From the NCBI RefSeq assembly GCF_014839805.1, contig NC_051138.1:5826983-5890982 (forward strand): a DNA stretch of 64,000 nucleotides. The letters are read 5' to 3'. Origin of the DNA: Manduca sexta (lineage: Eukaryota > Arthropoda > Insecta > Lepidoptera > Sphingidae). Below the pieces are notes generated by a model that searched no databases, was not told the DNA's origin, and worked only from the letters and a program-made list of their open reading frames with translations. Made by a program: the position numbers and the translations under genes. This document shows, in pieces, positions 26,546-40,300 of the stretch (the stretch's first letter is position 1; each line of letters starts with the position of its first letter).

Positions 26546-29500
26546 ATGGGACCGCAATTCGATTACTGTCTACGTGCCACTAGTGAGTTGCCTATACTTA
26601 TACGATGTTTGTTGTGTAAACTTATTATAAAAGTTTAGAATTCGTCGGCCGCTCGCGACGCGCCCTATATCAAACTTTTGTAATTTCCCTCCTGGCTTTG
26701 ACTAAAAGTTATTTGATTTTCTTCATAATTTATTTAGACCCGGTGTATTGAAAAGTTATTAACGATATTGCAGAATGTCAGGAAAAATAGTAGGTACGTA
26801 TACGTATCTGTGACTTGCTAACAAGATTTCTGTAATAAGTTAGTACCAACATTAAACATTAACAAATACAACCAATGAGGTACATATAATATATTATAAT
26901 TCAAGACAAAAGATGTGCACGATTGTATACATCTTTTATCTTATGTAAATATTGTGCGTGGGTAAATATTATGTGTCCATATTTTTCAATGGTTGTCACC
27001 TTGTCAGATAACCGAATAATATTAGACCAACTATCGAGAGATATAGATATCTATCGATTGCAAACTTTTCAATTTGTTTAACGATATTTGTAAGATAAAA
27101 ATGGAGTAACAATAAATATATCTCGATTTCCTTTCAAATTGTATTCTAATATGAATATTGTAAATGAGACTACGAACAATATAATTTATGTGTGAGTGTA
27201 CTCTTACGTAGTCTAAATAATTAATTACTTTACTTGTTTTATATGTACGTATATCAATTATGTTCAAGTTTTAATATATTTCACATGCTCTGTTGTTATC
27301 CTTTTGAGTAATATTGTTTTCTACATGTGATATAGCAAAATAGAGGTACAACCATTTGTACAACCTGATTGATTCATACTAGTTTTCCCGACTATCACGA
27401 AAAAGAGAAATAAGTATATCAAACACCCTTTGCAACTTATTTTCCGATGTAGATAATTAAGATGACGGTATAGTTTATTTTACATTTTACAACCTGGGTT
27501 ATATATATAGACAAATATATAGTCATGCACAATGTTAATACAATCGTGACTAAATTATGAATACAAACATTTCCTCCGATTTTTCTTGGTTTCCACAAAT
27601 ATTTTATACAACTCTTAGATGTTTGTTTTAATGTATGAATCCAGTGCTATGTAAGTTTTGGTACTAGGAATATAAAAATTAGTCACTCGGTCGAATTCTA
27701 AAAACAAAACCAACAAAATCTTTTAAATGTTTTCCAAGAATTGCGATTGAATCATTAATCAAGACATAATGTTTATCATTGTAATGGATTCTCACACACG
27801 GTAACGTATTTAATTGAACATAATCTGCTCTTTATACAGTTATTTGTGTCATTAACAACCATAAACGAAGTATTTTAGCTAATGATTACCGTAAAACCCG
27901 GTAAAGTAGCCGCGTTCGTTCATAATTGGTCAATAACGTGGGATAATATTATAACAAAATTGTGCATAAAAATGAGTGGACCACAAGTGGGGCTGTATTG
28001 TTGTTTTTGTCCTTGCCATATGTTAAGGGACACCATTAACCGTCCCAAGCCCCTGAAATGACCCGAATATAATACTGGCACATGCGGGTAGCGTTCACAA
28101 AAACTACCACGTATGCGCTTTGTTCGTACTTCGTAAGAGATAAATATCCACAATTCTTGGGCATTCGCTATACAATTCACTGGACATATTTAGTTGGAAA
28201 TACTCTCCTCATTCTTTTAACGTCCATCTGTAGTCTCAGTATCGAATATTTTAAGATGAATTCATCAGCCTCGTTCCTTGTTTACCTAGTTAGTATTTAG
28301 AATGCGTTAATATCAAAACCGTGTTGTATTGATTAGCATGAAAAGTAAGTCACAATAAAAAATAGTTTTCTTATATTCATAGTGTTTATATCTGAATAAA
28401 CAATTTTGTCAATAACCAAAATGCATTCCAAAATGTCACTAACACTTACTCCAATATTATGGATTAGTAAATATTTACTACATTTACGGTTGCATACAAT
28501 ATCACATTACGTAGTAGCACACAAAACGTAGGCGTGTTACAATATTGAACTAACCTAAATCTTTAATACAAATGTTCTTACGTTCCTCGTTTCTAAATCG
28601 ACTGGAGGCTAGACAAACAGTTTATCTTACCCTAAGTAGTATATGTATGTGGGGTAGACAATGGGCGAAGATTGCTTTCAATTCGCATTTTCCGGCTTTC
28701 AAAAGTAGGTTGGTCCACTCGGTCCGCAGTAGTAATGGAGAGCTGTTCATTGGCGTTATTGAATAATACCCGTGTGGCGTGCGACTCGAGCAGACCTATG
28801 ACCCTGGGTATTATTCTACGCACATTTAATTTTTAGTACAAACAATACTTTAATAAAACCTACGTTTCAGATAACCCATCGTACTTCGCGTTTCCGAACA
28901 AGGACGTTCCAGATGGCACAGAGTCTCACAGCTCTACATCAGAGCCTTGTTCGAGGTCAGCGCCGAGCCGTGTGTGGACTGACAACTTACGTCCGCTAGG
29001 CTCGCCTCGACGCCGGGAGCCAGAGAGTCCGAGGCGAAAGGAATTCAGGGCCTTATTGCGCTCACTATCCGCGAGAGAACCCGAAAAAGCAGAAGCATTT
29101 CTAAAGGGTCAGCCGCGGCCAGGCGACTGCGCTCCTGGAGATATGAGACACACCTTTACTGCCCCGCGAATGAAGTAAGTACCAACGTATTTGTACGTCC
29201 GAAAATGTATATCTTAGTCGTTAATCATTTATAGACAGATGTCTCATGCTAAATAAAACCGTTTCATTAACGCGCCCACGCTGTATTTACTTCGTTCTAT
29301 ATAAAACAGCTTTGATCAGTTTAAAGTATTTGAAATTGTAGCATTTTCTTCTTAATTGTTTAGGAAGGGCAAAAATAACGCAACAATGGCCTCGCCGGAG
29401 GGTATATCAGAGCGTGAAGAGGTGTTTTATACTATCCCGCTGCAGGGAAGACGAAGGCACTCGGTGGGAGGGTACCTGGCGACCGGTGGTGCGGGGACGG

Positions 29501-29611
29501 GAGAAGTCACGTCTGTGCCTAGTGAAGTACCGAGAATGCCGCCGCCGCGCTTCAATCACACCGAAGATGAAGGTGTTAAGCGACGAAAACCAAGAAATTT
29601 CTCTTTTAAAG
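26546..29611 (+). CDS. stumps: stumps long-form N-terminal exons (A, B, C)
   Basis: Three exons link in phase: 26546-26582 (starts MGPQFDYCLRAT), 28871-29174 and 29364-29611. Donors are GTGAGT, GTAAGT and GTAAAT, and acceptors end TTTCAG and TTTAG. The last exon ends after one base of a codon, the same phase as short first exon D at 31331, so both can splice to exon E at 37238 without breaking frame. The encoded extension of about 196 residues is Arg/Pro/Ser/Glu-rich with no recognised fold, apart from patches such as PSYFAFPNKD and VFYTIPLQGRRRHSVGG. If the last donor is not used, the frame closes two codons later, so a small separate protein is the alternative. Linkage to stumps rests on phase and orientation only and would need RNA evidence. 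Confidence 0.6.
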
Positions 29612-30919
29612 GTAAATAGCATTTAATTTTTTTCCCATAACACATGCATTTTGTAATAAACGGCTGGCAAAAGAACAAGTGGGCAACGTGAGATTAAGTG
29701 ATTCTAGCTGCCTCTTAAAATTTACAATTCACGGGCACCTATAAACATTAAAATCAAGATAGTGTTTGACGATCTAGCTACCTAGTTTATCTTAAGACGC
29801 GGCAACGAAACTGCTACTTACCGTCAGTTTTCTCCGAGATATTAGCAACTGAAGGTGTTGACAAAATGTATGTTTTTTTGGCGCTAGTCAATAATTTTAA
29901 TTTGTATGCACGCTAAAATACGTTAATTAACATAATATGGTTGTACAAGACAGGAAGACAAATGTTAAAAAATACAATTTTATGTATTCCAGTATTCTAT
30001 TATTTATCTAGTATCGCTATGTTTCCTATCCATAATAAATGGAATTCATTAAAAGTTAAACGTTTTCATTGTTTCTAGATTTTTATTTTGAAATAAAAGA
30101 CACTCCATAATGCTCACATATGTATATTCTCCTATTAGGCACATAAACTCTACGTAAACGACTTCACAATATTTAAATAATAAATCTGGTGTTTTATTAT
30201 AATTGTAATTTTAAACCCAATATTTCTTAATTTCAACAAAATAACCTTAAAAGTATTTCCAATATACATACACATAACTTAAAAACTGATCAATAGGACA
30301 GATAGTTCTGCAAACATATCAAACAATTCTCAAAATGAAATCTGTAAATCAAACGCAACGTTATTTGTTCGGGAACGTTACATATCGTTTATCTTGGAGG
30401 AAACATACGTAGTAAAATCTAATAATAAGTAATAATCACATACATGGAAATGAAGACTTATGATAAACGACCGTAAACAAGTCAATACAGACGTAGGACA
30501 GATAGCCGGGAACGTTGCACCCGCGTCGCCCTTAGACCCTATCAGATAGCGATGAACGCACAAATGCATTGTCCGAAATGTCTTATAAACGCTCTATGAG
30601 CGGCACTTTGATATTAATTGCAACTATCTTATTTAACCTTTACACTTAATTATCGTACTTCTTATTATTCAAATTTTTATTGTTGTTGTAATAGTTAAAG
30701 AAATCAAAGATTCCGCTCATCATTAATAGCACATTACATCACTAACGAAAGGCTCTACATTTATCGAGATTGACAAAAGCTTATCAATTCAGGAACCGTA
30801 ATGATTCGCCGATTAGGCGTATCTAGGGAACGAGTAATGAATACAATTGGGACGTGATTAGTGTTTACGGAATCGTATTTGGTGTCCGATAACGTCTTTG
30901 GCATATTGACACTGGAGCC
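29612..30919. other. stumps intronic DNA, nothing recognised
   Basis: AT-rich sequence between long-form exon C and the CpG-rich block upstream of exon D. No exon or mobile element was recognised. Confidence 0.5.
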
Positions 30920-31318
30920 CAAATTTGTTTGGCGAGATTAGGCGCGAGGGATGGGCGAGGTGGCGAGGTAGTCTAGTGGCTAGTGTGCGGCTGGCAACGT
31001 TGCGATTATCATTGTCGTGGGGTTTTAGTATGCGAAGTGCGTGCGCGTGCGTCGCCGCCTGACGCCACTGCGAACAGTCGCCTGGCGCGCCGAGTTCGTC
31101 GCCGCTCGCCGGTTGCCGGTCGCGGTGCACATGATCGCAAACAGAGAACCGACACTAGTCCCTGCCACACTTCTCAGGACTCGAGTATTATTCCGTGCGC
31201 TTTCTAGTGCTCGCCTGCAGTTTAGTGCAATGACAATCGTTTAGTTCGAAAACGTGTTTACGGACGGTTTCCTTCTCCATTACTCTTACTTTGTCAACGA
31301 GGATATAAAAACGAAGTA
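30920..31318 (+). promoter_or_regulatory. stumps: CpG-rich 5' region of the stumps short form
   Basis: A second CpG-rich block ('gtgcgtgcgcgtgcgtcgccg', 'ggcgcgccgagttcgtcgcc') lies just upstream of a minimal first coding exon at 31319. By analogy with the block at 26280 it likely marks an independent promoter. Arthropod initiator-like words are present but not unique enough to set a start site. Confidence 0.45.
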
Positions 31319-34300
31319 ATGGCTGATAATAGTGAGTTATTACATTTTATTTTGGAACTTTTGTTGTATGATTTGTCTTTGTGTTATTTTTATTTATTAA
31401 TAAAACGTCTTACTCTTTACCTATACCAGTAGTGTAGGACGGCAATGTTTTCATGCTTAATTTCTTAAATTTAATAACATTTAATTGCTTATAATTATAT
31501 TTTTCCGCAGTTTTATTTCCATAAAGTTTTGATTTAAAATATTAATTATTATTTTAGACCATACATACAAAATGTATTAACAATGGATGACTGGATATTC
31601 GATAAGTGCTTTTTGGGTAATATATTATAGATTTAAACATGTTTTGTTCTATATACTCTTTAGTCATAGAAACCTGTTATTTAAAGTACTAAGAAAATAA
31701 TAACTGCATAAATATAATATTAATTATAATAATGCATTGTCCTATTATACGTTTAAAGTCCTTTTGCGTGCATGTAATACACCATTGTCTTCGCTGTCGA
31801 CGTCTTCAGTGCCCTTCACAAAGCTAAACATTTTACGAACTTACGTCATTTGTCATTCGGCCATGTCCAAGCCAGGCCAAAATCAATGTCAAAGGCAACC
31901 CATACAGCGCTGCCAAAATAGGTTTACCGTTGCAAAACAACATTTGAAAGATATTAGGCGGTATGACTACGTAAATTAAGGTTGAATTCGATAAGCCGGG
32001 CCGCATTTCGTATCTGTGGCGTTCGGCCGTGCACATTACCTATGCAGGGTAGGATGTATGACTGAATAAACATATTTTAATTTACATGCATCGAAGCGAC
32101 TGCCGTAATGTACTCGCGTTGGGAATGTAAATGGGCAAACGCCTCATATAACTTGAATTCTATATTCTTTGTACGGAATAGGTGCACAGATTATTTTTAT
32201 CAGCAGTGTGTGGTCTAAATCGGCAACTTCTATCAAAGAGATTTCAAATAAATAAACGGGCAGTAGGTACTATGGGTGTGTTAAAACTTTTAATAAGTTC
32301 GTATGAGTGATTCTTGGGAGAAATTATTTGTTTATTAAAAGGTTGAAGATATTACAAATAGTACTGAAGCCGTACAGAGGAACGAGAGAAAGTTGAAATG
32401 AAATCATACTTGAAATCAAACCCACCGCATAGCTTATCTAAGAAGATCATAGATAAAGTAATCATTTATGGTTATTTTTATTAAAACTAATAAGTTGTCA
32501 AATTATCACTTCGTGGTTAGAATTTATAACTTTGTTTATACAATGGTATTGTTTGCCTTATCAGCATAGTTATGCCTTCAGACATGTGAGAAAAGGAACC
32601 ACGACTCTTATCGCATCTGACCGCATTCAAGGCAGTATTTATACGTAATTTACCGGATTTATTATTTTTATTATCGATGTAAGTGAGAACAATACGTAAT
32701 TTTACCGAGAATTATCAGTTCTATATATAATACCCGAGACAGCTTTATATTTTGTAACGAATCACAATTGATCCATGTGTCATATTACTTCAAGCATCGT
32801 CTTAAAATAGTTTTAATTTAAAGTTGTAACAAATGAGTCATAGAACGCCACGAGGATCCTTTATTTAAAGCGTTGTTTGTGGTCACTTAAGTATGCTCAT
32901 CCTAACTCCAAACGAACGCGTCTTAACGGAGAGTCTAAATTAAAACAGATTCCTTAATTTGCATGACCGTGCTGTGTCAGTTCGTACTGACGCTCTGCCT
33001 AAAACCAGAGTTATTAATGATGTTACTCTGACTCAACGGTGTAAAATATGGAAACAAAAATTACTGTATAATTGGTTAAAAATATGATTTACCATTCCCA
33101 AGATGACAGAAGTGGAAGAAAAATATGTTTATTTAGACAATTAATCATTCGTGCTCGGGTTTTGGCGACGTTTAATTTATTAAAAATGTTACTTACATGT
33201 TTTATTCGTAATCGGTTATTCTTAAACAAGGACCAACCTCATGGACTGTATATTGTAAAATGATTAACGTCTTAATTTATGGTATGGTTTTACATATAAT
33301 TAAAAACACCCTTATTTAACAGAATTGGCGTATGTTAACGCGTTATAATCTATGCACAATATATAGGTTTATTATTTTTTAGAGTATTTTACAAAACCAT
33401 GGTATGTTTCTTAAAGTACATACATTTATTTGTCAATGCCAGTTTCAATTTAATTTGTAAGATCTTTTTAGCTTTAGCTCGATAACTAAAGGTCATTCAT
33501 TATTCATGCAGTCTCCTATCAATTCGCAGAAACATTGGCTTTAAAAATAGAACACTTTATTGAATACGTTTATTTATTCTTGGCAAAGTTATATCACACT
33601 TCTTTCTTCCCCAATTATGTACAACATATTTTTACACAACCATAAACTTACCTAATAATGTTATAATACTTATATTTTCTTAATAAATTTTAGTGCTGTA
33701 TGCATGAACAAGCAAACGAAAATACATGGTATCTATTAAAATGATACAAGCTTTATTAATAAAACACAATATTATGCATATTATATGCGCGTGTAAAATC
33801 TTAAATAAAATAAAAAAAATGGCCGATGGAAAAAATGAGGGCGTTTTATCTTGAAGTTATTATAAGCTTAATTGGAGTAAAACTAAAAACAATAAAAAAA
33901 TATTTATTGAGTATTTATTCACAATATCATTAGTACTACTTCAGAGTACATAACATAAATAAGGAACTTTAATGCTTATTCTATGTTATCATAGTAAATA
34001 ATCTATAGTTATATTTCATATTTTGTGATGATTAACTAACAATTCCGACTTACCTGCCAAGCGACTACGTTATACTGATAAATATATGACCCGTCAGTCC
34101 GGGCAGATCAAAGCCAAGCGGGCCATTCAACTGAAAACGAAGACCGCAGTGAACTCTCGCTGCGGGGCCCGGCAAAGATACGATGCTATCTACTACCTAC
34201 CCACTGCTCTTGTTTCAAGCGTCTTGTCTATAAAGTTTAAGACTTATTAATAATTAAACTATTGACGTTCTAAGCTTTACATTTTTAAACTAAGTTAACC

Positions 34301-37300
34301 TAAAATACTAACTCGACATATTGTATTTTAATTATATATACCTAATAGGTATTTTCCTTAAAATTTTGTTTCCGTTTGTTGCTGCAATAACTACGTATAA
34401 GATATATGTATACGTATAGCTTTATTTAATATTTTAGATAGATCAAAGAACGTTGCATAGTAATGTAAGTGCACATAGCAACTAGATGTATCATTGTGCT
34501 CCGTTGTTTAACTGCTGTATTTAATCGGCCATAGTTATTCCGGGCGACGCTGATAGACGTTTGTCTATTTAGGAAACGGATATTACATTTAGTCGAGTCT
34601 TCATTTGGCGGCAGAGGTGGATAAGTATAAACCGTATAGTTTCCGGCGCGCGCGCGGTGCATAGCATATTTTGTAAGCAGCCGATGCGTATGCGCGCCGA
34701 TGGCTGCTATAAAAATTTTAACAACCGACGTATGTTTTCATTCATGTGTTAGAACATGAATAAGTATGTTTTTAGGACATTTTTTTGTTATTGGTTTCAC
34801 TTACGCAAGTATTCATAATATATTTTTTTTTCAATAATAAGTCCCTTTAATTATAAATAGATTCACTTTAATTTCGAGTACCCATATGCATTTCATAGCT
34901 ATGTTTAAATGCATAAAGCGCATTAATCAATTGACGAAGTTAATTGATTTCAAGTGTCCATTTAGTTGAGTCTGCATAAGCAAGATTAGTTGAGTTCGCT
35001 GGCATTTTCACTCACGTATGCAGTTATGTAGTTAGTCGTGTTGCTCTATTTTAACTGCATTCATGAAAGTCTCAATGCGTATTCTAAGTATATCCTTCTC
35101 TGCGGCAAGATAAAAGAAAATTTTTAAGCACTTTTTTATTCAAACTGATTTTATTTTATTTATAGCTAAGGTTCTAAATAGTTTTAAATGAAAAGATCAA
35201 GTACAATATGTCGACTTCTATCTCTAAGCTGAAAATAGTTTAGAATGCAGATTTCTCTATCTCCGAGATAATATATTATGTGAATATACGCAACATACGA
35301 TGTTTACATGAATCCGGCGGCAAACGCGTGTAAGCTTTATGATGCGCCTCCGTGAACTTCGCTCCAGCCAATGACCCCCATCCGATATCAAGTGAACGAC
35401 ATCGTTCATGCCTTGATTATCCCTTGACAACACTTCCTTTCAACGTTAGGCATTTTATCAGAGCTTATGATGTTCTAAATTTACGGATATGACAGATGAT
35501 CTCCCGTCCATGGTATCGTGTGAACAGAGAACCTTGTTCCTTTGCCTTAAGTCGGCTTTGCTGTATTAATTTAGGGACAAAGTTTTTAGCGTTATGAATT
35601 TGCATTGAAATAATATGTACTTGATATGGAATTTCACTGCCAAAAGTTGGCAAAATGCAAAGTATCACATGATTGCGAGCAATTACTGGCTTTACCTTAT
35701 AATATTCAATGTAGAAGGAATCATAACTGGGGAGAGGAAACTACTAAATATACTAATTAACAATATGAAGTAAGCAAGAACCGGCCATTATCGTGAAGAT
35801 GACACAAAAAATTCTCACTTTCACTTGTCTTTACCAACAATAAATAATATATTCAAAAATAAAGTCAATCTGCATGCTTAGAGAGGCTCTACAATTTCAA
35901 AACACCGAGTTTTTATAAAGAAAAATATATACAAAGTAGCTCAAAGATAGTATAAAGATTAATGTACTAATCTATACTATTATATAAAGCTGAAGAGTTT
36001 GTTTGTTTGTTTGTTTGAACGCGCTAATCTCAGGAACTACCGGTCCAAACCGAAAAATTCTTTTTGCGTTGGATAGCCCTTTGTTCGTGGAGTGCTATAG
36101 GCTATATATCATCACGCTATATCCAATAGGAGCGGAGCAGTAATAGCTAATCTCAGGAACTACCGGTCCAAAATGAAAAATTCTTTTTGCGTTGGATAGC
36201 CCTTTGTTCGTGGTGTACTATAGGCTATATATCATCACGCTATACCCAATAGGAGCGGAGCAGTAATGGCTAATCTCAGGAACTACCGGTCCAAACTGAA
36301 AAATTCTTTTTGCATTGGATAGCCCTTTGTTCGTAGAGTGCTATAGGCTATATATCATCACGCTATACCCAATAGGAGCGGAGCAGTAATGGCTAATCTC
36401 AGGAACTACCGGTCCAAACTGAAAAAATCTTTTTGCGTTGGATAGCCCTTTGTTCGTGGAGTGCTATAGACTATATATCATCACGCTATATTCAATAGGA
36501 GCGGAGCAGTAATGGCTAATCTCAGGAATTACCGATTCGAACTGAAAAATTCTTTTTGTTTTGAATAGTCCTTTGTTTGTGGAGTTTTCAAAGTTATATA
36601 TCAACACGCTATGACCAATAGGAGCGGAGCAGTAATGGCTAATCTCAGGAACTACCGGTTTCAACTGAAAAAATCGTTTTGTGTTGGATAGCCCTTTATT
36701 TGTGGACCGCTATAAGCTATATATCATCACGCTATGACCAATAGGAGCGGAGCAGTAATGGCTAATCTCAGGAACTACCGGTTTGAACTTAAAAAAATCT
36801 TTTTGTGTTGGATAGCCCTTTGTTGCTGGAGTGCTATAGGCTATATATCATCACGCTATGACCAATAGGAGCGGAGCAGTAATGAAACATGTTGCATAAA
36901 CGGGGTAAATTATTAGTTTGGAGAGCTTCCGTTGCCTGCGCTGCGTAAACGGTTAAAGTTATGCAACAATGATGTATGACGGGATTGTTTTACTTAAAAA
37001 GTTCTAAAAAATATATTATAAAACAAAGTCCCCCGCTGCATCTGTCTGTCTGAACGTGTTAAACTCAAAAACTACCCAACGTATTAAGATGAAATTTGGT
37101 ATGGAGACAGTTTGAGACCCTGAGAAGAACATAGGCTCCCGGGAAACTACTACTTTTGTAACGGAAAACTTTAGCCTGAAAAACTTTATAACGCGGGCGG
37201 AGCCGCGGGCATAAGCTATATAAAATATTTGTTTCAGAAATGGAAGATATAGCAATACTCTGGAGCTCCGGCTCTCCGGAGAGTGCTCTGTGGTCCGACT

Positions 37301-40300
37301 ACCTGGTGACAAGTTTCGATAAAATTATGTCGCAAAGAGCCAGGCATCATTACAGGTAAAGTGCATTTCTGACAGGTTATAGATTAAAACAAGTTTGTAT
37401 GCATGTATCATGCGCAATAGCATTACCTACTACTTTTCAAGATAAAAAACTATATATTTAACGTGCTAGATGGAAAACTTATATAGAGTTAAGTATGTAT
37501 GCGACTAGACCGCTTAATATTCTTAGTTTTTTCTACTTTTGGGTTATGGCTTCTTCTTGTTATAAATATATGAGTCACTTAAATCGAACACTTTGATTAC
37601 ACATGGCATTTGCTTTCCAGAGTTACACCTGTCACTGCAGAAGAATTATTGTCCTCCGACGGGCAAGAAAAAATTGATAAACTAGCTAAAGCCCAGCTAC
37701 AAATTGTGATTCTCTGCCCGAATCTCGCAACCAAAATGTCAGATTTAAAGAGAGAACTCAACTGTGAGAGCCTTTTTAAAAATGACAAGATTCTGGTAAT
37801 GCTTCTCGGCGTAGAAAAGAGCCATGCTATTTCGAATCACTGTGAAGGTAATGATATATTTATAAGCATAAGCATAATATCATTTCTATTTATTTTTTGC
37901 GAGGTGACTACAATACTATTTTCCGTTTTAGACTTTCCGAATATAGACCAATGGCAAATGATGTCCGTTCGCGAAAAGGACACTTCATTCGTAGATACAT
38001 TCCTCACAGCAGCAGTTGGTATCCTGAGGACCAAAGATTGTAAAGACACAGCTACTGACAGAACAAGTTTCTCCATTGTTCCAAAGAAAGTTAAAATCGT
38101 AAGTAGGACTTACATCTAAATAAATGTTATCCAAATTATGACACGAACTCATTAGGTACTATTTATTTGCACACAGGGACAAAGCCGGGTGATAGCACTC
38201 CTTAACGACCCCATTAGAGACGAAGATAGCATTAAGATAATGGTCGACAAAAAAGGCGAAGTTATACACATACCGACATTCAAAAAGAGGAATCCGTACA
38301 CAATACAATTTGATATACCAGGTAAGCGTGTGAAAATGAATTAAGTATTAGTAGTTAAGTACTTGTAACTTAAGATATTTGTTTTATACCTATTTCCTGA
38401 GGGGTTTCATTCCTAAAACTAATTTTCATTTGGTGATAATTACATTCTTTTTCTTCATTTATGTAGTTTCCGTTACATCTATAATTTGCCCAACCATGAC
38501 TTGGTTTTCTGCAACAAGTTCCACCATTCGGCATTGAATAACAAGCCATGAATACTGACCATATATTAAATAAAATCCTAAATTTAAGACACTTAATTTT
38601 ATTTGTTCATACCTACAGAATCCTGTTTGGAAGTCTCGATGTTGGTGTGGGTCCGTGTGAGCAAAAACGGTCAGTCCCTCGGGCGTCGGCAGATTAAATG
38701 CGAAAGTAGACTGCGAGAACTGGATCAACTGCTCAGAGCTTCCGACCATCCATTAGAGTTCATGTGTCAGGTACTTGAAGTTTTTACCCTAATGTACCTT
38801 TTTGGGCGAATTATATTTTTGATTTGGCTTCTATAAAATTTGCGGTTTTTTATTTCAATCTATTAACCCGAATATTGATTATTTCTATACTTTCTTATGT
38901 ACTTACTTGGTGCAATTTCATTTAAACATATTCTATGGGAAAATAACCTTGTTCCAGACACTAGGATTTAAAACTACTAGCAAAGAGCAATTGGACAGTT
39001 GGATGTTGAATGCGTTCCAAAAGAATATCCCACCACATTTCAATCTTTTGTCTTCCACCGAACAATTCAACCCAAAAGCAGATGTCTCCAGTAAGTACCT
39101 TTTTTAATTATTATTTGTTTAGTCATTTTCTATAGGAGAAATCTTATAAGCGTTGTAACGACTAATTGATTATTTTGTTAAAATATAGTAGGCATGCTAT
39201 TACCGGACCTACAATATAATGTTAAATCATACGGTTTCCAGATCATGTTAAAATTACTCACTAACCTATATAATAGAGATAGTTTATTGGAATAGGATTT
39301 TAATATGGAATTGAGTTGTAGGTGGTGAAGAATACCCAACACTCCTGCATTGGGCGGCCCGGTTCGGCCTAGAACGTGTGTGTTGGCAACTGTTGGAATG
39401 TCCCGGAGGCGGAGCAGCTGTTGCTATGCGGAATGTACGCCATCGAACCCCCGCCGATCTCGCACGTGATCACAAGCACTATCGACTCGCTGATATGCTC
39501 TCTGACCATTTGGTAAGTGATCTGTGAAACATTACTTAGTAAATAAATGGGTACATTTAAAGTGGTCTTAATTGTTGTTATAACTATCGTATCTCGTTTG
39601 TTCCAGAAAATAAATGAGTTTTCCAATATGTATTATTACTTGAAAAATATGTCAGATAATGATAAGGACGACAATAAGGATGAAATTAAAAAAGAAATGT
39701 CGCGCAGTGTGGACGCTTGTGATACGGTCGATGCTCCTACACGAGCTGGAAGCGTGCAGAATGGAGAACCTGCAACTGATCCATTCAGTGAGGCTTGTAC
39801 ACAAAACTTAGAAGAGACGCGGGAAATCAACGATAATATTGAAAAGAATTTGAGACCGTCTCTGAAACTGCCAAAGGTTAAGGAACAATTCTATCAAAAC
39901 GAGTTTCCCCATCGCGACGACACAGATGACAGAATCCAACAAGCTCTAGAACATGATTATTTAGTTCAGCCATCTAATATAAAAGTGGAAAGTCCTAAAT
40001 TTAGACCAAACAATTTATACGCAAATAGTTCTCGTTTGATGCCACAACAGCCTGAAATTTTCTTATATTCACCCACCGAAGAAGCTAAAACATTCAATAT
40101 TGACACTCCTACTAGCGATATAAGTCAGATTAATTTAAGTACCAAAGATATACGTAATAGTGGTAGCTTGAAATCTGGTAAAGAGACCTGCCCCCTAACA
40201 GGTCAAGAGGAATTAGCTGAAATAATTAATGATTTCAAAAATAATGTATTCACCATATCTGAAGTTGAGAAACTCGTGATGGAATGGAGAAACAGAAATG

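Noticed and set aside
36024..36885. Regular 123-bp repeats that might be taken for a CRISPR-like or satellite array
   Set aside because: The whole period is conserved with no variable spacers, and the units lie inside a Helitron-like element in an insect genome.
37016..37312. 98-codon minus frame near stumps exon E
   Set aside because: It mostly reads the Helitron 3' region and the antisense of exon E.
39547..39606. ATG-initiated hydrophobic extension upstream of the large stumps exon
   Set aside because: This part is intron: a good donor at 39513 and acceptor at 39606 join exons K and L in phase, and the 94-nt intron would shift the frame.
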